Part shown: positions 21,401-27,215 of the stretch, one piece after another
Position numbering within the stretch: position 1 is the stretch's first letter
Layout: the number at the start of each line of letters is the position of its first letter
From: Thermoproteota archaeon
GTDB taxonomy: Archaea > Thermoproteota > Thermoprotei_A > Sulfolobales > Pyrodictiaceae
Assembly: GCA_013153105.1 (NCBI GenBank)
Contig: JAADFC010000137.1
Span: 1-27,215, forward strand
Reading direction: 5' to 3'
Length of the DNA: 27,215 nt
Notes under the pieces: generated by a model
What the model was told of the DNA's origin: nothing
Databases searched by the model: none
The model's input: only the letters and a program-made list of their open reading frames with translations
Program-made: the position numbers and the translations under genes

Positions 21401-22345
21401 ATGCCAAGCCCGCTCTACGGGCGCGACCTCCTCTCTATAGGCGACCTATCCCCCGAAGAGCTGAGGATGCTTGTGGAGTATGCTAGGAGCCTCAAGCTCC
21501 GCTACTACGCCGGCGAGCGTGTCATACCAGTCCTCCGGGGGATGACTATAGCCCTCATATTCGAGAAGCCGAGCACACGAACCCGGGTCAGCATGGAGGT
21601 TGCGGCGCTGCAGCTGGGGGCGACCCCGCTCGTCTTCAACCGGGACGAGCTACAGCTCGGCCGGGGGGAGCCGGTCAAGGATACTGCGCGCGTGCTCTCC
21701 CGCTACGTTGACGCTATAGCAGCCAGGGTCTATAGCCATCGGAGCCTCGAGGAGCTTGCCGCCTACTCAGATAAGCCTGTGATAAACATGCTGAGCGACC
21801 TCGAGCACCCGCTACAGGCGATAGCCGATATGCTGACTATTCTCGAGAAGAAGGGGCGTATAGAGGGCGTAACCATAGCCTATGTGGGCGACGCGAGGAA
21901 TAACGTCGCACACAGCCTCATACTAGCCGCTACCAAGCTGGGTGCCCACGTGCGGGTAGGTGCTCCCCGCAGCCTCTGGCCCTTGGACCGGGTTAGGCTC
22001 GCCGCGGAGCGTGCGGCGGAGGAGAGCGGGGGCAGTCTCACCCTCACCGAGGATCCGAGGGAGGCGGTCCGCGGCGCCGACGTGGTCTACACAGACGTCT
22101 GGGTCAGCATGGGCGAGGAGGCGCTGGCGGAGGAGAGGCGGCGGCTCCTGCGGCCTTACCAGGTTAACGTGGAGCTGCTACGGCACGCGAAGAGGGACGT
22201 CATATTCATGCACTGCCTCCCCGCGCACCGGGGGGAGGAGGTTACCGAGGAGGTGCTGGAGGGGCCGTGGAGCGTCGTCTGGGACCAGGCTGAGAACCGT
22301 TTGCACGCTCAGAAAGCAGTCCTAGCCATGCTGCTCTCCCCCTAG
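21401..22345 (+). CDS. argF: Ornithine carbamoyltransferase
   Basis: Transfers the carbamoyl group from carbamoyl phosphate to ornithine, giving citrulline in arginine synthesis. The 314-aa protein has the carbamoyl-phosphate loop STRTR (S58-R62 in FEKPSTRTR), HPLQ (136-139), the ornithine-side DVWVSMG loop (232-238) and HCLP (271-274), which together separate OTC from aspartate transcarbamoylase. In INMLSDLEHP the usual Gly after Asn is Met. The start is ATG with GGGTG upstream. The terminal CTAG is shared with the stop codon of the converging gene. I see no other arg gene here; the OCD-family gene at 1112-1993 is 20 kb away and need not be linked. Confidence 0.96.
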   Translation: MPSPLYGRDLLSIGDLSPEELRMLVEYARSLKLRYYAGERVIPVLRGMTIALIFEKPSTRTRVSMEVAALQLGATPLVFNRDELQLGRGEPVKDTARVLSRYVDAIAARVYSHRSLEELAAYSDKPVINMLSDLEHPLQAIADMLTILEKKGRIEGVTIAYVGDARNNVAHSLILAATKLGAHVRVGAPRSLWPLDRVRLAAERAAEESGGSLTLTEDPREAVRGADVVYTDVWVSMGEEALAEERRRLLRPYQVNVELLRHAKRDVIFMHCLPAHRGEEVTEEVLEGPWSVVWDQAENRLHAQKAVLAMLLSP

Positions 22346-22692
22346 CGTATCCTCTTTATCGATACGCCCTCCTCCCTCGCCGCGGCCAGGGCATCCTCGG
22401 TTAGGACGGGGCCGGAGCCGTAGAGCACGAGTACTGGCTTGGCTTTTATTGCCGCCGCCTTCCTAGCCAGCTTCTTCACAGTATCCGCGGTCACCTTGAC
22501 CGAACCATAAACGACGTCCACAGCCAGCACAGTACCCTCCTTCCTCGCCGTGAATGATAGCGTGCCCTCCGGCGTGGGGAACCTCATGGCCACAGTGTAG
22601 CCCGCCTCCACGTAGTGGCCGGCCACACGGCCCTCGACGCCGTAGCGCTTCTCGAGCTTCCTCTTCTCGAAGACTATCCGCGCCAGGCTCAT
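22342..22692 (-). CDS. Small uncharacterised protein converging on argF
   Basis: The 116-aa protein has the order alpha (MSLARIVFEKRKLEKRYGVEG), strands (GYTVAMRFPTPEGTLSFTARKEGTVLAVDVVYG), helix (TADTVKKLARKAAAIKA), strand (PVLVLYGSG) and helix (TEDALAAAREEGVSIKRIR). The beta-beta-alpha-beta-alpha pattern with a buried D in AVDVV resembles small restriction-endonuclease-like folds, but the ExK motif is not clear, so this is only a structural guess. ATG 22692 is chosen over longer frames because GAGGTG lies 9 nt upstream and the longer N-terminus is low complexity. It is divergent from the membrane-protein gene and shares CTAG stops with argF. Confidence 0.65.
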   Translation of the reverse strand: MSLARIVFEKRKLEKRYGVEGRVAGHYVEAGYTVAMRFPTPEGTLSFTARKEGTVLAVDVVYGSVKVTADTVKKLARKAAAIKAKPVLVLYGSGPVLTEDALAAAREEGVSIKRIR

Positions 22693-22745
22693 AGACTGCC
22701 ACACCTCGCCTCCGCATCCACGGCCCGCCGGGCGCGCGGGGACTC

Positions 22746-22751
22746 TATAAA
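22746..22751 (+). promoter_or_regulatory. TATA box of the small membrane-protein / aglB unit
   Basis: TATAAA is the best consensus TATA box in the window. It predicts a start near 22775, only about 10 nt before GTG 22784, so the mRNA would be nearly leaderless. The start codon lies within a small dyad ACGGTG-GAGCA-CACCGT (22781-22797). Confidence 0.6.
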
Positions 22752-22783
22752 GCCCTTTACAGGCGGCGCCGGCGGCCGCTACG

Positions 22784-23074
22784 GTGGAGCACACCGTGGA
22801 GCCCTTGACGCTGGTGGGGCTTGCGGGGCTCACGCTGATAGTGGCTGCGTGGCTTGTGTCCCTGCCGGCTGAGCCTCCCCCGGTGCGGCTCAGCCTGACA
22901 TACTTCGCGGGGAGCGTGCTCCTAACCCTCTACGCTGCCGCGCTGGGAGACCCTGTTTTCACACTGTTGAACGGGCTTGCCGCGCTGCTCTCGCTGGCCA
23001 ACGCCGTGAGAGGGCTTAGAAGGGACCAGAAGAGGGCAGGCCGGGCGGGGCATGAGGTGGAGCGCGTTGGCTAA
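22784..23074 (+). CDS. Small three-helix membrane protein
   Basis: The 96-aa protein has three hydrophobic segments: LTLVGLAGLTLIVAAWLVSL (about 7-26), LTYFAGSVLLTLYAAALG (about 37-54) and VFTLLNGLAALLSLANAV (about 57-74), then a basic tail. The YFAGSVLLTLYA...D.VF..LN pattern recalls half-transporters of the SemiSWEET/LAB_N kind (by eye). GTG 22784 fits the TATA box at 22746. Its end overlaps the start of aglB by 23 bp, which implies co-transcription with aglB; a link to lipid-linked sugar transport is possible but unproven. Confidence 0.65.
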   Translation: MEHTVEPLTLVGLAGLTLIVAAWLVSLPAEPPPVRLSLTYFAGSVLLTLYAAALGDPVFTLLNGLAALLSLANAVRGLRRDQKRAGRAGHEVERVG

Positions 23075-25433
23075 GGCCAGGGCTGGCGGCGGCCGCGGCA
23101 CAATCCAGGGCGCCCTGCTCGCGCAGGCTAGCCGGGTAGCGGAGGCCCTGCGGGCGAACAGGCTCGCCTACTACGCTGTAGCCATAGCTATAATGGTCGC
23201 GTTGTCCTATGCGGCCTTCTCACTGCGCGTCATACCCCTCGCCAACTATGAGATAGTATACAACAACCTTGTGAGGAACGGTGTGCCGCCGGAGGTTGCC
23301 AAGCACAGCTACCTCTATGCGAACGACCCCTGGATAGAGTACTGGCTCGCCGACTACCTGCACCGCCACGGTATAGCGTCCTGGCGCACCCTGACCCGGG
23401 ACAACCCGGCGACGCACATCTTCTGGTACCCCTGGGGCCGCGACTTCACAAAGACCGAGTACCCGCTACTGCCGGCCGTGGCCAGCCTCTTCGACGACCC
23501 GGTGCGGGGGACTGCCCTGGCCGGCGTCTACTCTGCAACCCTCGCGGTCGCCGTGGTGTATCTGCTGCTGCTCTACGAGTATGGGCTGCTCGCCGCTATC
23601 GTTGGCAGCCTTCCGCTGGCGTTCTCCTACGCTGCAGCCTCAAGGACCTTCGCCGGGTTCGCTGAGAAGGAGGGGTTCTCGATAGTCCTCTTCACACCCG
23701 CGCTCCTCCTGACGTCCATAGCCCTGTCGAGGCGGAGCCTGCCAGCGGCCGTGGCCGCCGGCTTGGTTGCCGGCTTGATAGTGGCGTCCTGGGGTGGCTA
23801 CGCTCTAGTCGCCCTGGTGTTGGCCGCGACCGCTCTACTGCTCCCCCTGGCCGGGTCCGAGAAGGCTGAGGGGCTTCTCCGCAGGGTTGTACTGCCGATA
23901 GCAGCTGTCTACGGTGCTGTGGGCACGCTGCTGGTCGCCCTATCCTTCGGCAAGGCGAGGGTGCCCCTGCTCTGGCTGCCCCTGGCGTCGACCCTGGCTG
24001 CGCTCGCCCTAATGCGCCTGGCCAGGAGCCTGGCTGAGCAAGGCTTCACGCTGGGCCCCCTGAGGGGTGAGAGGCGCCTCTACCTGGCGGCTTCCGCGGC
24101 GGTCTCCGCTGTGGCGCTGGCCGCACTGCCGGCGCTAGGGCTCAGCGGTAAGCTGATCGCGACGCTCCTCTGGCCGTTGAAGTCCCTTGGGCTGATAAAG
24201 CTGCCACGCATCCTCGACACTGTAGCCGAGATGGCCAGCGCGACCAACCCGCGGATATTCCGGGAGCTGCTCAACAACGCTAACGTGCTAACCTTCCTTG
24301 CCCCGGTGCTGGGCGTCTACGCCCTCTACCGGAGCCTGGCACGCGGCGAGGTGAGGCTGCTACCTCTCGCCGTCGCGGGCCTAGGCCTCTTCTACGGTAC
24401 GATAGGCATGATTTACCTCGAGCAGAGCTTCGCAAACGCCTCAGCAATCCTCGTAGGGGCCTCCGTCGGCAGCATATACAATACCCTAGCAGCCGGCGAG
24501 GAGGAGGCCGGCGGCAGGAGGAGGGGCAGACGCCGCCAGAGAGGCGGGGGCGAGGCGCGGACCCTAACTGCTATGGCGCTTGCCGTGATAGTGCTCCTAG
24601 TGGTAGTGTTCCAGGTCAACGCCGCGGAGGCCACGGCCGCGCGGCTGCGAGCTGTGGTAGCCTCAGCCACGGGGTTCAGCATCAACTTCCAGCACATGGG
24701 GTGGATGCAGCTGCTGACCCATCTAAGATACGAGGTCCCCGGCGACACTGTCGTCGTCTCATGGTGGGACTACGGGTACTGGATAAGCGTCGGCTCGGGC
24801 AGGCCCACCCTCGCTGACGGCGCCACACTGAACAATACCCAGATAACACTGCTAGCCCGCTTCTTCACCGGCACCGAGGAGGAGGCCAACGCTATACTCC
24901 ACGAGTTCGGCCTCAAGCCTAACAAAACTCTGATCGTTGTATACGACGTTGCGCTCTACGATATCCGCAGACACGTGCTCGACTACCGGCCGCCGCTGCA
25001 GGGCCTATCGAATATAGACCTGCTCAAGGCCGGTGCTATGGCCCACATAGCGGGGAGGGATGCTAAGTTCGCCGAGCTGATAAGGCTTGCCAACATGGCT
25101 GCCAGGGGGCAGGCTGTGAGGGAGTTCAACCTCCTCGTCAACTCTACCATGATATACAAGATGTTCGCCGCGGCGCCCTACTACTCGCCGCAGGTGGCTG
25201 TGGTGGTTCCGAAGGATGCTACTGCCATACTAGGCGAGAAGCCTGACATAACGTTGGTGAAGATATTCGGGGCTCAGGTTAGCAGGGAGTTCGCCTCCTT
25301 CAAGCACTTCAAGCCCTACATGCTTATACTGGCGCCACTCTACAATAAGGATGGGAAGATCGTGGCGGTAACCACCGGCGAGGCCACCTATGTGCCTCTG
25401 GTGGTTCTGGTTGTCTACCAGTGGACCGGCTAG
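23052..25433 (+). CDS. aglB: Archaeal oligosaccharyltransferase AglB (STT3 family)
   Basis: Transfers lipid-linked oligosaccharide to Asn in N-x-S/T sequons on the outer face of the membrane. The 793-aa protein has about 13 hydrophobic segments up to residue 530 and an external C-terminal domain with the catalytic-binding WWDYG at 571-575 (SWWDYGYWISVGSGRPTLADG). The first external loop contains YLYANDPWIEYWLADYL and WYPWGRDFTKTEYPLLP, the crenarchaeal form of the acidic metal site. A charged cytoplasmic Arg/Gly stretch (about 490-505) precedes the last membrane helix. The start is ATG 23052, overlapping the upstream gene; TTG 23067, with GAGGTG 7 nt upstream, is also possible. The C-terminal domain is relatively short. 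Confidence 0.93.
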   Translation: MRWSALAKARAGGGRGTIQGALLAQASRVAEALRANRLAYYAVAIAIMVALSYAAFSLRVIPLANYEIVYNNLVRNGVPPEVAKHSYLYANDPWIEYWLADYLHRHGIASWRTLTRDNPATHIFWYPWGRDFTKTEYPLLPAVASLFDDPVRGTALAGVYSATLAVAVVYLLLLYEYGLLAAIVGSLPLAFSYAAASRTFAGFAEKEGFSIVLFTPALLLTSIALSRRSLPAAVAAGLVAGLIVASWGGYALVALVLAATALLLPLAGSEKAEGLLRRVVLPIAAVYGAVGTLLVALSFGKARVPLLWLPLASTLAALALMRLARSLAEQGFTLGPLRGERRLYLAASAAVSAVALAALPALGLSGKLIATLLWPLKSLGLIKLPRILDTVAEMASATNPRIFRELLNNANVLTFLAPVLGVYALYRSLARGEVRLLPLAVAGLGLFYGTIGMIYLEQSFANASAILVGASVGSIYNTLAAGEEEAGGRRRGRRRQRGGGEARTLTAMALAVIVLLVVVFQVNAAEATAARLRAVVASATGFSINFQHMGWMQLLTHLRYEVPGDTVVVSWWDYGYWISVGSGRPTLADGATLNNTQITLLARFFTGTEEEANAILHEFGLKPNKTLIVVYDVALYDIRRHVLDYRPPLQGLSNIDLLKAGAMAHIAGRDAKFAELIRLANMAARGQAVREFNLLVNSTMIYKMFAAAPYYSPQVAVVVPKDATAILGEKPDITLVKIFGAQVSREFASFKHFKPYMLILAPLYNKDGKIVAVTTGEATYVPLVVLVVYQWTG

Positions 25434-25444
25434 CCCCTCCCCTC

Positions 25445-25450
25445 TTTTAA
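25445..25450 (+). promoter_or_regulatory. TATA-like element / T-rich tract between aglB and the ESCRT-III gene
   Basis: CTCTTTTAAGG directly after the aglB stop is both T-rich (termination) and close to the crenarchaeal TATA consensus. It would start transcription near 25475, about 75 nt before ATG 25551. The other spacer bases are GC-rich with no gene. Confidence 0.45.
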
Positions 25451-25550
25451 GGCCGGCTCGGTGCGCCCTTCACCTCTTGGGGTAGCGGCCGCTGCGTCTG
25501 CCCCGCCGCGGGGGACTGCTGTAGCGTGGTAGGGGACGGGGGCCGGGGTT

Positions 25551-26048
25551 ATGGTGCTGTTCCGGAGGAGGCGACGGGGAGGCTCCAGGTCGCCCCGGAT
25601 GAGGCTCCTCGAGCTCGCGGTTGCCACCCGCTACGCCGTCTCTAGGCTGGGGCTCCTGGCTAACCGTGTAAGGAACACTTACATGCGCACCCGCGACCCC
25701 CAGTTGAAGGAGCTTCTGGAGCGGATACTGGTCATACAGGCTGCTCTTGAGGCCCTCTCTGTACGGCTCGAGACTCTCGCATCCATAGGCGTGTTGAGCG
25801 CTGAGGCTCTCGCGCCCGTCCGGGAGGCCCTGTCCGAGATAAGGCGGCGTTACGGTGGTGTGCAGCCTCTTATCGACAGTATGCTGTTAGAGCTCGAGAA
25901 TACCGTCTCCGCTATCGCCGCCGAGCAGGGCATCGAGCTAGATGTCCCCACAGTTGACGGGCGGCCCGGCAGCGAGGAGGTCAAACGCATACTTGAGACC
26001 GCACGTGTGGTAGCCGAGGAGAGGCTGAAGGAGATGGCCAGCCCCTAG
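25551..26048 (+). CDS. ESCRT-III-like protein (CdvB paralogue)
   Basis: The 165-aa protein is almost wholly helical and matches the archaeal ESCRT-III core by eye: basic N-terminus (FRRRRRGGSRSP), helix LLELAVATRYAVSRLGLLANRVRNTYM, then a second long helix with LERILVIQAALEALSVRLETLASIG, where QxALExxxxRLET is the typical signature, then LAPVREALSEIRRRYGGVQPLIDSM and a C-terminal helix EEVKRILETARVVAEERLKEM. In crenarchaea these proteins form membrane-remodelling filaments with the ATPase CdvC/Vps4 in cell division and vesicle formation. No winged-helix tail is present, so it is a short CdvB1/B2/B3-like form. cdvA and cdvC are not in the window. Confidence 0.75.
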   Translation: MVLFRRRRRGGSRSPRMRLLELAVATRYAVSRLGLLANRVRNTYMRTRDPQLKELLERILVIQAALEALSVRLETLASIGVLSAEALAPVREALSEIRRRYGGVQPLIDSMLLELENTVSAIAAEQGIELDVPTVDGRPGSEEVKRILETARVVAEERLKEMASP

Positions 26049-26079
26049 CGTGGAGCCAGTGCTATTGGGGGCTCCACGC
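26048..26079 (+). repeat. Perfect 10-bp inverted repeat between the ESCRT-III gene and the HTH/Zn-ribbon gene
   Basis: GCGTGGAGCC (26048-26057) and GGCTCCACGC (26070-26079) are exact inverse complements around a 12-nt loop AGTGCTATTGGG. The left arm starts on the last base of the ESCRT-III stop codon. It may be a terminator-like or mRNA-processing hairpin, or an operator for the downstream regulator. Confidence 0.7.
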
Positions 26080-26111
26080 CTCCCCCGGTGGCCCCTCGCG
26101 GGTGGCCCCTT

Positions 26112-26432
26112 GTGGTGGAGGAGACTGTTAGGGAGCGCATAATCCGCGTGCTTATGGAGTCCCGTACACCCCTCTCGGCGCGCGAGATCGCCGAGCTTGT
26201 GGGCCTCGACCCCGTGCGCGGCGAGGCTGAGGTGTACGAGCACTTGAGGCACATAGCTAAGACGCTGCGGCGCCGCTACGGCGGCCGGGCGGTGCTTTAC
26301 ATGGTCCCTCCCCGCTGCAGGAGCTGTGGCTACGTGTTCAGCGACCTTACCGAGCCCCGCAGGCCCAGCAGGTGCCCCCGCTGCAAGAGTGAGCGTATAG
26401 AGCCGCCCAGGTTCTACATAGACGTGGACTAG
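26112..26432 (+). CDS. Predicted transcription regulator, winged HTH fused to zinc ribbon (COG3357-like)
   Basis: The 106-aa protein has a winged-helix N-terminus (RERIIRVLMESRTPLSAREIAELVGLDP, then VYEHLRHIAKTLRR) and a C-terminal zinc ribbon with C69xxC72 and C88xxC91 (CRSCGYVF...CPRCKSERIEPPRF). This fusion is typical of archaeal COG3357 regulators, whose targets are unknown. GTG 26112 is preferred because GGGTGG lies 7 nt upstream and the HTH begins directly; GTG 26088 would add eight residues. It follows the ESCRT-III gene by a spacer filled by a perfect 10-bp inverted repeat, so it may regulate that gene or itself. Confidence 0.85.
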   Translation: MVEETVRERIIRVLMESRTPLSAREIAELVGLDPVRGEAEVYEHLRHIAKTLRRRYGGRAVLYMVPPRCRSCGYVFSDLTEPRRPSRCPRCKSERIEPPRFYIDVD

Positions 26433-26459
26433 CAGAGCCTGGGGGCGCATTGATTAACG

Positions 26460-26732
26460 TTGGCTCCGTCCACGGCCGTCCACCTCCGGGGGTGCGGCAC
26501 GGGCATGCTCATACTCTACTACCGGCAGGGCCTCGGGAGGCTTACCGTCGCTAGGTATGGCAGCGGGGGCAGGCTGCTTGGGGAGGAGGTCTTCGAGGGG
26601 GTGCGCCAGCTCGTCTTCAGGGGGGTTACCGTTAGGAGCCACTCTGGGGTTGAGGGCGAGGTTAGGGTTTACGTGGTCGAGGGGAGCCCGCGTGTAGAGA
26701 AGAGGGGGGCTGTCATCATCGTATCTTCTTGA
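26460..26732 (+). CDS. Small beta-rich protein of unknown function
   Basis: I do not recognise this 90-aa protein. It is built of short strands (GMLILYYRQGLGRLTVARYG, RQLVFRGVTVRSHSG, GEVRVYVVEG, GAVIIVSS), suggesting a small beta-sandwich or barrel, with no signal peptide or Cys pair. The start is TTG 26460; ATG 26505, preceded by GGGGGTG at 10 nt, is at least as good and would give 75 aa. The stop TGA overlaps the TTG start of the next gene (TTGA), pointing to coupled translation. Confidence 0.6.
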   Translation: MAPSTAVHLRGCGTGMLILYYRQGLGRLTVARYGSGGRLLGEEVFEGVRQLVFRGVTVRSHSGVEGEVRVYVVEGSPRVEKRGAVIIVSS

Positions 26733-27196
26733 GTCGCTGTGTACGGTTCGTGCGCCGTGGCTCGGGGCGGGGGCTGGCTGTCTTGCTCACGCTGCGTTTG
26801 GAGAGGAGTAGGAGCCGTACCGGGAAGCACGCTGCGAGGTCACTAGTTCTCCTGGTCTCAGAGTCGGGCGAGGTTGTGGAGGCTAGGCCGAGGCTGTACC
26901 GTAGGGTTAAGCCGTTGTACTCGAAGGGTGAGGCCTTCGAGGCAAGCTTCGAGGTGCCGCCGGGCTGGTACCTGGTGTACGTGTGGCTTGTCAGGAACCT
27001 TCGGGGCCACGTGAAGGGCTACATAGAGGTCTACTCGAGGGATGCTGAGCTGCTCTACCGGGCCGTCTACCGGAGGCTGAAGCTGCGCCGCAGCCGCGGG
27101 GACCCAAGGTACGCCTGGATTGTGAGAAGGGTCGTGGAGCACCTGCGGCTCCCGGTTAAAAACACGAATCTGGGCGACGAGGAGGGGGGCCGGTGA
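26729..27196 (+). CDS. Basic protein of unknown function, coupled to the preceding gene
   Basis: The 155-aa protein is rich in Arg and Lys and is not one I recognise. The first 100 residues look like a beta-sandwich (GLAVLLTLRLERS, SLVLLVSESGEVVEARPRLY, AFEASFEVPPGWYLVYVWLVRN, GHVKGYIEVYSRDAELLY), followed by a basic helix pair (YRAVYRRLKLRRSRGDP, AWIVRRVVEHLRLP). The PPGWYLVYVWLVRN strand could form a ligand- or protein-binding edge. TTG 26729 overlaps the TGA stop of the upstream gene. The last bases of the window after the stop hold GGTGA, which may be the ribosome site for a following gene outside the window. Confidence 0.6.
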   Translation: MSRCVRFVRRGSGRGLAVLLTLRLERSRSRTGKHAARSLVLLVSESGEVVEARPRLYRRVKPLYSKGEAFEASFEVPPGWYLVYVWLVRNLRGHVKGYIEVYSRDAELLYRAVYRRLKLRRSRGDPRYAWIVRRVVEHLRLPVKNTNLGDEEGGR

Positions 27197-27215
27197 CCGG
27201 GGCTTAGGGGCTGAC

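Noticed and set aside
27193..27207. Possible next gene starting with GTG near the window end
   Set aside because: The frame GTG-ACC-GGG-GCT-TAG stops after four codons.
1..27215. CRISPR arrays, transposases, integrase or attachment sites, including at the tRNA-Arg 3' end
   Set aside because: No regularly spaced repeats, transposase-like proteins, or duplicated tRNA 3' segment were found by reading the window.

Overview
The window looks like chromosomal DNA of a GC-rich, hyperthermophilic crenarchaeon (Thermoproteota), most like Desulfurococcales/Pyrodictiaceae. The basis is gene content: archaeal ribosomal stalk protein P0, archaeal-type AlaRS with an extra N-terminal Cys region, HerA-Mre11-Rad50, an ESCRT-III (Cdv) paralogue, archaeal phosphoglycerate mutase, AglB and C/D-box guide RNAs. 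AGG/ATA codons, GTG/TTG starts and GGTG-type Shine-Dalgarno sites are frequent. The species assignment is inference. I see no insertion sequence, prophage or CRISPR array.

Layout. 1-4.9 kb: rpl10 (P0), a converging ornithine-cyclodeaminase-family gene, then alaS; rpl12, expected between rpl10 and alaS, is absent. 4.9-6.3 kb: a DUF434/COG2454 gene that runs into a tRNA-Arg(UCU) gene, an antisense C/D-box sRNA, and a THUMP-domain gene. 6.4-11.9 kb: a herA-mre11-rad50 repair operon without nurA. 11.9-14.3 kb: an unrecognised gene converging on rad50 and divergent from glnA, with a shared palindromic TATA element between them. 14.5-16.4 kb: a JAMM-like gene converging on moaA. 16.5-19.6 kb: a zinc-ribbon protein, a VIT-like membrane protein, an HD phosphohydrolase and apgM. 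19.9-22.7 kb: an unknown small gene, heme O synthase (ctaB), a second likely C/D-box sRNA, argF (OTC) and a converging small unknown gene. 22.8-25.4 kb: a small membrane protein and aglB. 25.5-27.2 kb: an ESCRT-III-like gene, a COG3357 HTH/Zn-ribbon regulator behind a perfect 10-bp hairpin, and two coupled unknown genes.

The window is mostly informational and housekeeping: translation, double-strand break repair, nitrogen and arginine metabolism, cofactor synthesis and protein N-glycosylation. Packing is very tight. Three convergent pairs share one CTAG as both stop codons, one CDS ends inside a tRNA, and several gene pairs overlap. The observations most worth following are two C/D-box sRNAs of the same architecture, the JAMM-like protein, the CDS-tRNA overlap, the ESCRT-III/regulator/hairpin cluster and several family-like orphan proteins. 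I did not find a clear new multi-gene defence or mobile system.
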